A stretch of 64,000 nt of DNA from Prorocentrum cordatum (GCA_963575745.1 CAUYUJ010021650.1:50001-114000); one strand, 5' to 3'. Shown: positions 34,691 through 46,029, counted from the first letter of the stretch. Notes: generated from the letters alone by a model not told the origin. Made by a program: numbers and translations.

Positions 34691-34935
34691 CCCCCGTCCC
34701 TCCTATCCCCTTACTACTCTCATCCTCCCCCTTGTCGCACTGCAGTGCTGCTCCTCCTCCGTCCTCCTCCTCACTCCCCTTCTGGTTTGTTTGTCTGCTT
34801 TGTTCCATGTGTCTTCGTCTTCTCGTCCTCCTCCTCCTCCTCTTCCTCCTCCTCCTCCATCTCCTCCTCCTCCTCCTCCTCCTTCTCCTCCTTTTCCTCC
34901 TCCTCCTCCTCCTCATGCTCTCTCCTCCCTCCTCC
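34690..34935. repeat. CTC triplet tract
   Basis: Pyrimidine-rich (ctc)n, purest at about 34827-34915. Confidence 0.85.
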
Positions 34936-36500
34936 AACTGCTGCTGCTGCTTCCCCTGCTCATCCTTCCCGTTCTTTCTCAGACCAGCCGCGGGAGCGCA
35001 GGCTCGAGGCGTTGGCATCCCCCTCCTGCTTCCCCTCCGCCTCACCGCGCTCGGGATGCGCCGACCCCGAGCTGAGGGTTGGTGTTCAGGGATACCATCG
35101 GGGGGGGGGGGAGATTCCAGGGCCTCGCTCGCCTTCGGCGCGCGGTCTCCTTCGACGGAGGGCCGGCGGAAGCAACGCGGCGGCGGTTCCGCCTGCGGAA
35201 GCCCGCTGGAGGTTGACTGAAGGCGGCAACAATTAGCAGAAGCGAGACTCCACTATCTCCGGGGTCAGGGTTTCTCGGGTCGGCCAGATAGTCCGCGTGG
35301 GTTCTGAAGAGTTCGGACTGGGCATCCTCAGCGGAGCCTCTGGATTACCAGCGAGCTCCCAGGCAGATGGGGAGAAGGAGTTCCCAGGAGGATCTGGAGG
35401 GGGAGGGGGAGTGTGAGGGTGAAGGCAAGCTGCCCACCCGAAGGACGGCCGTGTCGCTCACATTTACCCACGCCCTCCCGTCACATAAGTAGCGCTCAAG
35501 TCCCAGCATGGTCAGGGGCCGCCATCGACCGTCATCGGGAACCAATGCAGACGCCAGCCAGGTGCGCGACGCCCGCGAGGTGCGCCGCGCGTGCCATGGC
35601 AACCCCATCATCCCTGTCAGAGAAGGACGCAAAGTGATCACGAGCGCCCGCACATGGTCGTTGCCGAGAAGTGGTTTTAGCATTGTTTTTGGAGAGGGAT
35701 ACTGGGCCTGCGCGCAGCATGCAATATGCGAGCCCCCCCCTCGCCCCCATCAAAAACAATGCAACGTGATCGCTCGGTGCCCGCGAATGATCCAGATTTG
35801 ACAGTAATGTGCACTTTGAAATGTTTTGTGTCTGGGATGGTGGTGGTGTTGTTGATGGTGGGGGGATGCTGTCATGGTTTAGGTTTCGCCCCTGGTCAGG
35901 TTGCAGGGGGGAGGAAAATGGGTGGCGGGCAGCCAGCCAGAGGGGCACATGGAGAGGATGATTGGAGGATGAGACTGCGAAAGAGGAGGAGAAGGAGGAG
36001 GAGGAGGATATGGATAAAAGGATAAGGATAAGGACAAGGCCCTTGGGGGTCTGAGTTACTTCGCCTACAAAAAAAGCAGGACCTCTGGGTGAAGCTATGG
36101 ATGCAGGCCCCCTTTACTACTGGTAGTCCTGGGGGCTGCCTGGTGCGCGCGTCCTCCTACCCTATGGTAGGGGCCGCTGCACCGTAGCAGGGGAACCCTG
36201 CCTTCGTGAGCTGGATCTGAGACGCAGGCGGGCGGGGGTGCCTCCCCGTGGAGGCGGGCCCCCGCTCGCTGAGAGTACTCCTTCCCCCCACTCCCTCGCT
36301 CCCCCATCCACTCTCCTCACTGCTGGTGCGCTGCGGCACCGAGAAAAAAACGCTGGCCTGCCCTGCTGCTGAACTGACATGTACTGGGGCCCGCCGTTCA
36401 CCGTATTGTGAGCCTCATTGGCAGGTTAGTGCTGACGGACCTTGCGGGACAGCCGGGTCCGAAAGAAAAAAAGAGGGCAGGCGCTGGCTGGATTCGGTGC
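34936..36500. other. No gene recognised
   Basis: Unassigned. A short gataag-type hexamer run lies at 36010-36035 after a GGA tract (35980-36008). Confidence 0.4.
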
Positions 36501-37688
36501 TCACGACAGCTGCCCCAGCCCCCATCCCGCCTCTTCGGCGACCGTAACATCGCGGAGGCGGAGGTCCCCGCTCGGGCTCGGAGCTGTTGGTTCCGCTGGG
36601 ATCCCTGGCGCGGGCGGGGGCTGGATCTGCAACTGCGTTGGCAGCACCTTGATGTACGGCTTCCACCCCTGGATGCCCTTGTTGGGCGAGAAGCACTTGG
36701 GGCGCTTCTGCTTGGTGCTGTCGTGCGCCTGCTGCAGGCTGCTGAGCCCGCTCTGGTTCACCGTCTTCACCTCGTCATAGCCCCATCTGTGGCTGCTCTC
36801 CGTCCACTTGGTGTAGCAGTCCTCGAGCTCATCAATCTGGAGCCTCTCGTTAGGAAAGGCCCCTGCTGGTGCCGACTCTGGTTGCTGAGAGTGATCTCGA
36901 CCCCTCGGCAGTGCTCGATGGCCTTGCAACTGCTGCCGTAGTAGTTCCGCCACGTGGGTCCTCTCGATCTCCTCGTAGTGTTTCGGGCTCCTGCTAGCCG
37001 TGATCCTCGTGAGGCTCATCGTGATGCGCTCCTGCTGCTTGTACAGGCCGTGTACTGCCATCTGGTTGTGCTGGATGATGTCGTACTTCGCACTGGTGCT
37101 CTGCAGCGTCTTGTGGCACTCCTCCAGCCGGTACTGCACGGTTCCGAAGACCTGGTCACTTTGTCCGCCTCCACGCTCAGATGGTTTCTGGATCGCCACC
37201 TCTCCCATGCCCATCGCCGTCCCCTGCGCTGGGGAGTTGGGCTCGGCCGCCGCGGCCGCCGACCAGGCTGTTGGGCTGCGCTGCTGCGCCATGCCAGCTG
37301 GCCGCGGTGTCGGTAGTAGCTCCAGTTGTGGTCCCACGCGGGGACGACGCCGCAAACTCTGGTCGAGAAGAAGAGGCTGCGGTGGGAGGCGGACCTGGTG
37401 GGGTTGGAGTCGGAGCCTGTCGCATTGCTCATGGCCTGGCCTGGTTGTTACCCTTGGCTGGGGAGCACAACGTAGTGGGAGGGAGCAGGTGTGGGACCGT
37501 AGTTGTGTCGGTGGTTGTGGGAGGAGGCGGAAAGTCTGGGTAACGCTGAGATGAGATTCCTGTCCGTTCCAACTCCTGGTGCTTAATGTCCTGATTGGTC
37601 TTGGTACGGCTTCTCTTGTATCTCCCGAGGCTACATAGTGGCTGTCCCTGTGGGGCCCCTTATTTCCCCCCTCTGGTGGGTGTGTCAC
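36501..37688 (-). CDS. Unidentified ORF, probably frame-damaged
   Basis: A 395-codon open frame with non-repetitive, protein-like composition in its second half. The most convincing part runs from Met133 (about 37292): FGTVQYRLEECHKTLQ, IIQHNQMAVHGLYKQQERI (helical, about residues 204-222), IDELEDCYTKW (285-295) and GWKPYIKVLP (341-350), then a Pro-rich tail. Between residues about 247 and 278 another frame reads more naturally (NYYGSSCKAIEHC, VEITLSNQ), so a pair of compensating frameshifts is likely. Upstream of Met133 the sequence is Pro/Ser/Thr/Arg-rich and the frame is uncertain. I do not recognise the family. A gag-like protein of a retroelement is one possibility; no RT lies next to it. 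Confidence 0.45.
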   Translation of the reverse strand: MTHPPEGGNKGPHRDSHYVASGDTREAVPRPIRTLSTRSWNGQESHLSVTQTFRLLPQPPTQLRSHTCSLPLRCAPQPRVTTRPGHEQCDRLRLQPHQVRLPPQPLLLDQSLRRRPRVGPQLELLPTPRPAGMAQQRSPTAWSAAAAAEPNSPAQGTAMGMGEVAIQKPSERGGGQSDQVFGTVQYRLEECHKTLQSTSAKYDIIQHNQMAVHGLYKQQERITMSLTRITASRSPKHYEEIERTHVAELLRQQLQGHRALPRGRDHSQQPESAPAGAFPNERLQIDELEDCYTKWTESSHRWGYDEVKTVNQSGLSSLQQAHDSTKQKRPKCFSPNKGIQGWKPYIKVLPTQLQIQPPPAPGIPAEPTAPSPSGDLRLRDVTVAEEAGWGLGQLS

Positions 37689-38532
37689 CGATGTCGGTCC
37701 GCCGTCGACACACAGTGGTTACCGTATGTAGTAGGTCCCCTCGTACTCGTACACATACTGTTGCCGTGAGATCCTATTTCCAATAATTGTCTGTCTAGTC
37801 CTGCAACTGGGGCCCTTGCGCCTAAGAGTGATGGAGGTAGTAGTGTGGGGGGAGTGATTAGACCGTATATCTGAGAGTAGGTTGGCAGATGATGTGCCCA
37901 ACCTTATCTCATTATGGTTTCACGACCTGATAGTATTCCCTCGAGCGCTGTTCCCGATAGTAAGTAGCCATGCGTAGTATTTCGGCCATGTGGCCCCCAC
38001 ATCGTGACGCTTTGTCTCTTAGTATCGTGTATCGCTCGAGGTCGCTGCTGATCTGCATCGCTAGTTGTTCCTCTCTGGTGTGCGGCGGGACTGAGGGGGG
38101 CCTGTCGCTGGTCCTGAGGAGGCGCTCGCGAGGCCCGCAACTTCTGGCGGCTGAGGGCTGCTGAGCTGCTCTAGTGGCTGCGGCTGGCTTACCTTCGGCG
38201 CCTGCTGAGCTGGGCTTCTACCACCCTCTCTAGTCCCGTCTTCGGGCCCCCCGAGCGGCTCTTCTGGAGGATGAGGAGGAGGAGGAGGCGAAGGAAGAGT
38301 ACAAGGATGAGATGGAAGTGAATACGATGATGGGGAGCAAGGAGGGGGAGGAGGGTCATGAGGAGCTGATCGGGGAGGGCATGCGGTCCGTTGTGACCTG
38401 GGCGGGAGGGGGAGATGCGGGGAGGCGGACGGGGAGGACGGCGTGTCGGAGAACTGAGGAGAAGCTGCGAGAGTGGGACGGGCGAGACAGCCCATCGGCC
38501 CAGCACAGCCCGGCGCCGCTCGCAGGAAGGAG
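37689..38532. other. No gene recognised
   Basis: Unassigned sequence with a purine-rich stretch at 38265-38360, just upstream of the next helical-repeat exon. Confidence 0.4.
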
Positions 38533-38619
38533 GCGCAGCTGCAGAGGGCCCTGGAGAAGGCCAGGGAGGCGGGGGTGACCCCCAGCATGATCGAGGATGG
38601 CGAGAAGGTGCTCAAGCAG
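38533..38619 (+). CDS. Ala-rich helical-repeat exon (module 3)
   Basis: 29 codons: AQLQRALEKAREAGVTPS, then MIEDGEKVLKQ. The left edge is AG|G in phase 0 (aaggag|gcgcag). The right edge is a canonical GT donor (aagcag|gtctgg). The segment AREAG followed by E-x-E-x-VL is the repeat signature. Joined to the exon at 40161 it keeps the spacing VL-x-x-x-AA-x-x-EL seen inside the single exon at 47065, which argues that the two are consecutive. Confidence 0.6.
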
Positions 38620-38735
38620 GTCTGGCCACGGGAGCACGCACGCTCTTCCCTCTTTCTCCGACGCTGCCCGTCGACGAAGAAGAAGAGGATGAAGAAGGAA
38701 AGGAAGAAGCATCGTGCGCAAACGCTAGCCTTCGG

Positions 38736-38903
38736 AGCTCCGCGCGGATTTCCTGCGTCGGCGCTGGACCGCCATGGCGGCGCTTCCGGCACCGCCCCTG
38801 GACCGCCATGGCGGCGCGTCCGGCACCGCCCCTGGCGCGCTCTGCTCGACAGAGGGGGGGGGGGGGGGAAATGCAGCGCCGATTCAGGAAGCCCGCGCGG
38901 ACC
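38736..38903. mobile_element. Family D inverted-repeat element, copy 2
   Basis: Left arm gctccgcgcggatttcctgc; the right arm is its imperfect complement (cagcgccgattcaggaagcc, then cgcgcggacc). The interior has a direct duplication of ggaccgccatggcggcgc at about 38767 and 38803 and a G homopolymer at 38854-38868. Confidence 0.65.
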
Positions 38904-39098
38904 TCCGACCGTTTAGGCTCACGGTTGGCGGTTGGCTCCGGTCAGGCCAGCGGGCGATGTGGTGTTGCCGGCCCGCTCATCACACTCTTTATGAGGAAAA
39001 TCCTGGAGGCCTCGCGCGGAGCGTAATAGTAGTATGATCTAGTCCACTTGTCAGTTCCGTAAGCTATGGGTCGACGCTCGCGCGGCGATGCTCAGGAG

Positions 39099-39185
39099 TC
39101 GGTCCGACGTAAATCCGACATAAATCCGACGTAGTCCAACGTGAATCCGACGTAAATCCGACGTAGATCCGACGCAAATCGGGTC
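39099..39185. repeat. Tandem repeat of about 11-12 bp (atccgacgtaa)
   Basis: Seven or eight degenerate units of atccgacgtaa. Confidence 0.8.
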
Positions 39186-39314
39186 TCAAGTTGCCGCGCG
39201 AGGCCTCCAAGATTTTCTTCATAACACTCTATCCCCCACTTTGGGGATGACGTCCACCGAGGAGGCCCACGCTCTCCCATTGCACGTGGGCGTGCACGGG
39301 TACATGCACACAGG

Positions 39315-39498
39315 GTAGGTTCGCGTAGTGTCGGCCACTGGCGACCCCGCCACCGGCTTTCATCGCTGAACGCCGCCAGCGACCCAGAATCGTTCGATGT
39401 TGAACGATCTGACGTTTCGAAAACGTCCGATCGTTCAAGGTTGAACGATCCCCGCGGTGTCAGGAACCAACGCCGGTGTCGACACGACGCGAACCTGC
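39315..39498 (+). mobile_element. Family B inverted-repeat element, copy 2
   Basis: Ends gtaggttcgcgtagtgtcgg and, in complement, gcaggttcgcgtcgtgtcga. The interior shares ttgaacgatctgacgtttcg and ccccgcggtgtcaggaacca with copy 1. About 184 bp, the same length as copy 1. Confidence 0.75.
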
Positions 39499-39889
39499 AC
39501 ACGCGCTGGCAGCGCACGCGCGTGCGCGTGCGTTTGCACGCGCACGTTGCGCGTTGCCAATTTCACATGCAGCAATTACCGGCCCACGGGGCCAGGAAGC
39601 GTAAACACCCATGGCCTGCGACCGCAGCGCGCATGAACGAGGCGTCCTGCGGGTCTCTAGAGGGTCCCAGGCACAAGCCGGAAATGCTTGGATGGTCGGC
39701 ATCGTTTGACCTATCCCCATCCCACTCAGCAGTAGTATCTCAGCCCCACCAGCCTCCCCCCCAGGTGGGGATAGGCCACGCGAAACCCGACGAGAACAAC
39801 ATGTATTCCCATTCAGGGGGGTAAGTCGGCTGGTGGGGGCAAGGCCGCGCCTTTTGGGAAAAGGATCGGTTCAACGATGTGCAAAGGGG

Positions 39890-40095
39890 CCCAAGAGTTG
39901 GGGCAAGTGGGCGATAGGGGGTCGATGCGCCCCCCCTCTGAGCCAGTCCCCCCTTCGTTGTCCTTGTGGTTGTCGGGCCATAACTCGGCTCTCTGGCGGC
40001 GATTTGGGACGATCCGGGCACCCCCCAAACACCCTCGGCGAGGCGCAGCTGCTGGAAGCCATCCTGGGGCTGGAAAACCCGCCGCGAAAACATCG
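39890..40095 (-). repeat. Family G/K dispersed repeat, inverted copy
   Basis: Read on the minus strand, it matches 51840-52030: gggttttccagcc, ctgcgcctcgccgag, cgccagag-gccgagttatg and gcatcgac-cc, in the same order. The two copies are therefore 12 kb apart in opposite orientation. Confidence 0.6.
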
Positions 40096-40160
40096 AACCT
40101 CGGACCTCGAGTCTGCCTCCCCTGACGTTGCTCCTGACGCAGCGCGAGGTGTGCGCGGAG

Positions 40161-40223
40161 GGGGCCGCGGAGACGGAGCTGCGAGCGGCGCTGGGCAAGA
40201 GGGACGAGGGCTCGCTGCAGCAG
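40161..40223 (+). CDS. Ala-rich helical-repeat exon (module 4)
   Basis: 21 codons: GAAETELRAALGKR then DEGSLQQ. The left edge is AG|G in phase 0 (gcggag|ggggcc). The right edge is a GC donor (cagcag|gccggg). Spliced to the exon at 41738 it gives SLQQ-AIAKAREAG, matching the continuous LLE-AAVPRAREAG arrangement formed by modules 6 and 7. A large CGTCCT/GTC tract begins about 30 bases after the donor. Confidence 0.6.
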
Positions 40224-40239
40224 GCCGGGCGCCCGCATC

Positions 40240-40441
40240 GTCGCCGCCGCCGCCGCCGTGGTGCTGCCGTCGTCGTGATGCGGCCGTCGTCGTCCTCGTC
40301 GTCCTCGTCCTCGTCCTCGTCCTCATCCTCGTCGCCGTCGTAGTCGTTTTCGTCCTCGTCCTCGTCGTCCCCGTCCTCGTCCTTGTCGTCGTCGTCCTCC
40401 TCGTCCTCCTCGTCCTCGTCGTCGTTGTCGTCGTCTTCCTA

Positions 40442-40490
<49 letters not shown>

Positions 40491-40519
40491 TCCTCGAAGT
40501 TGACGTCCTCGTCGTCGTC

Positions 40520-40557
<38 letters not shown>

Positions 40558-40630
40558 AGTCGTCCTCCTAGTCGTCGTCGTCGCCGTCGCCGTCGTCGTC
40601 GTCGTTTGCGTCCTCGTCGTTGTCTTCGTC
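40240..40630. repeat. GTC/CGTCCT triplet tract in presumed intron
   Basis: Nearly 0.4 kb of gtc with cct and gta interruptions. A CTC-rich tail extends to about 40760. Confidence 0.9.
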
Positions 40631-40789
40631 CTCCCTCCTCTCTCATCTCTACTCCCTGCTGCCTCCTCCTCCTTCTTCCCCTCCTTCTTGTCCTCCTGGT
40701 TGCCCCCTCCTCCTCCATCCTGCGTCCCCATCTTCTTCTCCCTCTTTCCTCCTTCCCACCCTCTGCCTCCTCCAGCATGCCTGGAATCT

Positions 40790-41110
40790 GCGGCTGGCCC
40801 CAAGTTGGCTCAATTGCCCAAGAGTCAGAATCAAGTCCCCACGATGGCCCCCAGGATTGCCTGGGATTTGCCCAAGACAGCTCCAGGGAGGCCTGAGTCT
40901 TGCCCAAATCGGCCCCAGGAATCCCGGACCGCGCAGAAAGACTCAGACAGACTTCCAGAGACTGCCCCAGAACCCACCCGACGACCCGGGCCCTCACCCG
41001 ATTGGCCCGAGTTTTTGCAGGGCCCCCCCCCCCCCTAAGAGGGCCCCAGAGCCTCCCAAAACGTCACCCCCAAAGGTCCGCGAGAGCCCTCCACGAGGTA
41101 TCGCGACACG
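40790..41110 (-). repeat. Family I words
   Basis: ccccaggattgcctgggatt-like words and gggccccagagcctccc, related to 31.4-32.7 kb. A C homopolymer lies at 41024-41034. 41111-41600 shows nothing recognisable. Confidence 0.5.
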
Positions 41111-41604
41111 CACCCGTTGTCATGTGACGTTGCCATGTCATGTCCTGCGTTTGCAAATCTGACGTTGCGTGTGCGCGTGGTTTCGGTTGAAGATGCCGGT
41201 TCCCTCGCAGAAAGAATGAACAAGGCCAGCGCCTTCCAGAGGCCCCACCCTCATTCGGGAGAGCACCATCTGGTACACCCTGGTTTTGTTGATGCGCGTG
41301 CGCGTGTGTTCAGATAGGGGAGCCGGCGAGCAGCCCTCGTCGCCCTCAAGGGCTGGAGGAGGGAGGGCGGGCGGGACGTTTCCCTTGCGCCAGCTCTTTC
41401 CCGCCCTTCGGGCTGCGCGCTCGGCGCTGCCCTCGGCTCTTGCAAGGGGGGGAACAGCACACAGCCTTGCGGCGGACGCGTGCGTTCGTGTCTGTTTCTA
41501 TGGGGTGGCGACATGAGAGGCGGGGGCGCAGCGAGACCAGCAGAATAGTGGGAACTGCTGCCCTGCGTCATCCTGTTTCTCCTCACCTCAACCGCCGCTC
41601 CCGT

Positions 41605-41735
41605 CAGCTGCCGCCGCCGCTGCCGCCGCCGCTGCCGCCCCCGCCCGCCGCTGCCACCGCTGCCGCCACCGCCGCGGCTGCCACCGCTGCCGCCGCCGCT
41701 GCCCCTGCCGCCGCGGCCGCCGCGCTGCCCCGGCC
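41605..41735. repeat. GCC/GCT triplet tract
   Basis: gccgccgct-type triplets running almost to the acceptor of the next exon. Confidence 0.85.
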
Positions 41736-41737
41736 AG

Positions 41738-41788
41738 GCCATCGCGAAGGCCCGCGAGGCGGGCGCGAGGCCGGTGGCGCTCAAGGAG
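41738..41788 (+). CDS. Ala-rich helical-repeat exon (module 5)
   Basis: 17 codons, AIAKAREAGARPVALKE. The left edge is AG|G in phase 0 (ggccag|gccatc). The right edge is a GC donor (aaggag|gcgcgc). Joined to module 6 it gives ALKE-AERVL, the expected helix-turn-helix transition. It aligns without gaps to the first 17 residues of module 9 (AIEAARAAGVAGAPLEA). Confidence 0.6.
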
Positions 41789-41789
41789 G

Positions 41790-43080
41790 CGCGCCTTGCG
41801 TGTCCTTCCCTGCCTCAAACACATGGTGAGAGATGGTCGAAGCCCTAAGGCCTGCTCAGCTTGAACCTCAGCCTTCTCCCTCTCCACCCCCCTCTTCCTC
41901 CTCTCATGTTCTCCACCTCTTCCTCCTCCCCTGAGCTGCTGGTGCTAGTTGGGTCCCCTGCTGGATCTTCCCCGCTTACGTGGGTTCCTTGTAGCCTGCC
42001 GGCTATGTGGCCGCCGCCGGGCCACGTCTCGAGGTGTTGAGAGGAGGGCAAGGTTTTGCAGCATAGGGCCAAAACTGTTGTGAGCTCGCGGTTCAACTTC
42101 TCTTTGCTGGGATTCGCCAACTTCCATGTTCAAGTCTATGTTCCACAGATCCTCGCATGCTTGAACATCAGACGAAGAGGCTCCCATTGCAATTGTATCG
42201 TATCGTCCTTCCCTCGGCTGTCATTTCCCATGGAAGCGGCACCCGCAGTCGCGAGCGTGACTCGCGCCTGCGACCGGACCGAACAAAACCTCCTCCTCCC
42301 CCTTTCTCCTCCTTCTGGCTCTGGCAGATGCTTGTGCGCGCCCCGAGTCGCCACGAACACCAGGCCCGTCGTTTTCCAGTTTCGATTGCCTCTGGTCGGC
42401 GCTCTCACCCAGTCGCACTGCATTCTTCTATTTACTGTCCTCCTCCTCCTCCTCCTCCTCCTCGTCCTTCGCCTCCTCGTCCTCCTCCTTCTCGTCCTCC
42501 TCCTCGTTCTCCTCCTTGTCAGTCCGCGCAAAGGCCAGAGGAAACGGGGTCGGAGGATCGCGCCGCATCTTCGATGCATCGTCTACGCGGTTCGGTCCGC
42601 AGCCTGTTCTTTTTATCCCGCCGCCCACGCACCGCACGCAGATCTCTTGGCAATGTTGCGCGACCCTCCGACACAATCTCCTTTGGCCCCAGATGGGAGG
42701 CCTCCATTATTCTCCTTTCACCTCCTCATCAGGTCCAGCGCGACAGTGCTGGTGGGGAGCTTGCTGGTCAAGAGTGCTGGTGGTCAAGAAGCCTGGCCGT
42801 GTCTTCTCACGACGTCGTCGTCTTGTCACGTGGTCGGATCTCGGAGCCTCACCCTGAGTGAACGCCGGCGGACGTAAAACGAGGGCGGCTCCGCTGTCAG
42901 AAGCCCAGCGAAACGACGGCTCGAATTGCAGCAAGCCTGGCTCAAGGCCCGAAGCGCACAAGCACTGTACCGTGAGCGTCCGAGCACCATCCCCCTGATC
43001 CTCGAGGTCCGAAGGCAAAGCTTACCAGCAGGAGCGAGGAGGAGGACGGGGAGCAGCTGCGAGCGCAGAACGAATGCAAG
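41790..43080. other. No gene recognised; CTC tract
   Basis: (ctc)n at 42438-42520. A stretch at 42912-42960 reads LQQAWLKARSAQAL in one frame and recalls the helical repeat, but lacks clean splice edges. Confidence 0.4.
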
Positions 43081-43310
43081 GAGGAGGAGGATAAAGGGGG
43101 GGAGGGTGGGGAGGACGAGGAGGATGACCGTAATGATGATGAGGAGGAGGACGAGGATGATAATGGCGAGGACGATGATGATGCTGTTGATGGTGAGCAT
43201 GATGATGATACTGATGACGATGATGATGATGATGATGATGCTGCTGCTGATGATGATGATGATGATGATGAGGACTAAGCTGATGATGCGAATGATCTGG
43301 ACGATGATGG
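43081..43310. repeat. GAG then GAT triplet tract
   Basis: Purine triplets passing into gatgat repeats. Confidence 0.85.
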
Positions 43311-43580
43311 TATGTATGTATGTATGTATGTATGTATGTATGCATGCCGGCATGCATGCATGCATGTATGCATGTATGTTCGTATGCATGTATGTATGTA
43401 TGTATGTATGCATGCATGCATGCATGCATGTATGTATGTATGTATGTATGTATGTATGTACGTACGTACGTACGTACGTATGTATGTATGTATGTATGTA
43501 TGTGTATACAGTTATGTATGTATGGGTGTATGCATGCATGCATGCATGTATGTATGTACGTACGTACGTACGTCTGTATG
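43311..43580. repeat. TATG/CATG tetranucleotide array
   Basis: About 65 tetramers alternating in blocks of tatg, catg and tacg. The blocks of catgcatg and tacgtacg are self-complementary. Frames read as Met-Tyr-Val-Cys repeats. Confidence 0.95.
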
Positions 43581-44042
43581 ATGATGCTGATGATGACGAT
43601 GGTGCTGATTTCGATACTGATGGTGATGATTGTAATGCAAGTGAACATGATGATGACGACGGTGATGATGCTGATGGTGTTGCTGCTGATGATGCAGAAT
43701 GCTTCTGATAACGATGATGCTGATGATGATGCTGGTGACCTTTATGATGATGCTGATGATGATGGTGACGGTGATGATGATGGTGATGATGATATTCATC
43801 ATCATGATGAAGATGCTGATGAATGGTGAGGATGACGACGGTGATGATGATGATGATGAGGATGATGATGATGAGGATGAGGATGAGGATGCGGATGGGA
43901 CAGAGGAGGATGAGACAGAGGAGGAGGCGGATGGTCTTGATGATGTTCTGGTGATGGAGTTGATGAGGCCGCGGAGGAGGCTACGGATGAGAACTTTGGA
44001 TGACACTGACGACAAGGATAATGGTGTTGGTGATGATGATGT

Positions 44043-44093
<51 letters not shown>

Positions 44094-44187
44094 GGTTGCT
44101 GCTGCTGATGCTGACGATGATGCTGCTGATGATGGTGACGTGGATGATGATGATGAGGAGGATGGTGATGATGATGATGCAGGTGCC

Positions 44188-44226
<39 letters not shown>

Positions 44227-44455
44227 AATGATGATGATGATGATGAACATGACGATTATTATTTTGATGTTGTTGATGCTGATGACGATAATGGTGATGG
44301 TGATGATGATGACGATGCTGCGGATTATGAGGACGATGCTAGCGGTGCTGTTGATGATGCTGATGGTGATGGCGATGATGATGCTGATTCAGCAGATGCT
44401 GTTTATGATGATGTCGATGATGAGGCGGATGATTATGGATATGGGACTGGGAGCC
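43581..44455. repeat. Imperfect GAT triplet tract
   Basis: gat/gct/gac triplets, with pure runs near 44040-44090 and 44190-44245. Confidence 0.9.
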
Positions 44456-44599
44456 GGCGGTAAACCGTCAACCTAGGTTACCGCCGGGAACTCGTAGAGC
44501 TTCCTCGTGCAATGCGGGCGCGGCAATCTCGCATTCCGCGCGCGCGAGGGTGCGGTTTCATGGAGGAGAACTAGAGGAGAAGAAGGAGTAAGGAGAAAT

Positions 44600-44665
44600 G
44601 GGATGGAGGAGGGCAGGGAAGAGAAGGAAGAGGAGGAGGAGGAGGAGGAGGAGCATAAGGAGCAG
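44600..44665. repeat. GAG triplet tract
   Basis: (gag)n with aga interruptions, just before the satellite at 44.7 kb. Confidence 0.85.
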
Positions 44666-44699
44666 AAGGACGGGAAGGATCAAGAAAGGCATCGTTATC

Positions 44700-45735
44700 T
44701 CTGAGAAAAAACAGTAGAGTACCAGTAGTTTTCTGGTTCTAACTCTGGAAGCGTGACGAGTTCGGGCATCTGGATACTTGAGACGAGCGCGCCTGATGAT
44801 TTCCTTCCGGTTGCTGTGCCAGACAGGTCTGTAGCTCATCCGCATGTCGAGTTATCTGAAGAAAGTTACCATCATCTCTCTAAACATTTAGCAGAGTACG
44901 AATAGTTTTGGACCCAGCTCTGGTATCAGACCGAGTTGGGGCGTCTGGATACTCTGGTCTAGCGCGTCGGAATGTTTCCTTTCGACTGTTGTGACAAACA
45001 GGTCTGTAGCTCATGTCCAGCTCCAGTTCAGTCAAGTAAACCATCACCATCTCGAAAAAAATGCAGCGTCCCACTTGTTTTTCGGACCGTAGCAGACCGA
45101 GTTCAGGCATCTAGATACTTTAGACTAGCGCGCCCGATGATAGTCTTTCGATTGCTGTGCCTAACAGCTCGGTAGCTCATCTCCAGCTCGAGTTGAGCCA
45201 AGAAACTCATTATCATCTTTAAAAAATTAGCAGCGTACGACTAATTTCGCGGACCCAGCTCTGGTAGCAGACCGAGTTCAGACCTCCAGATAGTTTAGAC
45301 TAGCGCGCCTAAGGATGATATTTCGATTTCTGTGCCGGACAGCTCTGTAGCTCATCTGCAGCTCGAGTTAGGTCAAGAAACTCATCACCATCTTTAAAAA
45401 GAAGCAGAGTACGAATAGTTTCGCGGACCCAACCCTGGTAGCAGACCGGGTTCCGACCTCTAGATACTTTAGACCAGCGCGCCTGATGATGGTCTTTCGA
45501 TTGTTGTGACGAACAGTTTTGTAGCTCACCTGCAGTTCGAGTTCAGTCAGTAAACTGATCATCATCTTCCCAACAATTAACAGAGTACGAATAGTTTCGC
45601 GGACCCAGCTCTGGTAGCAGACCGAGTTCAGACATCTGAATATTTTAGACGAGCGCGCTTGAATATTCTAGGTGCTTCAGCTGTGCTTGCCAGCTCTGTA
45701 GGTCTCCTACAGCTCGAGCTAAGTTAAGAAAGCCG
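44700..45735. repeat. Satellite of about 175 bp, six copies
   Basis: The landmark gtagctcat (or a variant) lies at 44831, 45006, 45172, 45347, 45521 and 45698, giving spacings of 175, 166, 175, 174 and 177. Each unit also has agagtacgaatagttt, ggacccagctctggtagcag and tagactagcgcgcc. Units differ by scattered substitutions. AT content is higher than the surroundings. The DNA at 45736-46030 shows nothing recognisable. Confidence 0.85.
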
Positions 45736-46029
45736 GCAGGACCTGCCAAGATGACACTAAACAGCCGATCCCGCCGAAGTGCTTTTTGGCAGTGGTATGT
45801 ACCCGATCGACCTGAGATTAATATGGCGAGCGGGAATAAGATCGAAAATGGGGGGGGACATACTAGAGCTCTAACGAATGGTTGAATTCCGAGAAATCGA
45901 ATTTAAACCGAGCAAAATTATGCAAAACTTCCGTCGAGATTCTTTTTGCCAGCTAGCCCCCCAGCGCGCCGGAATTACTTTTCTAGCTTCGCCGCTAACG
46001 CTCTTAGGGGAGCTCTACGAGCCAAGTTT

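Noticed and set aside
42912-42960. Possible tenth helical-repeat exon (LQQAWLKARSAQAL)
   Set aside because: Weak similarity and no AG|G acceptor or plausible donor in the right phase.
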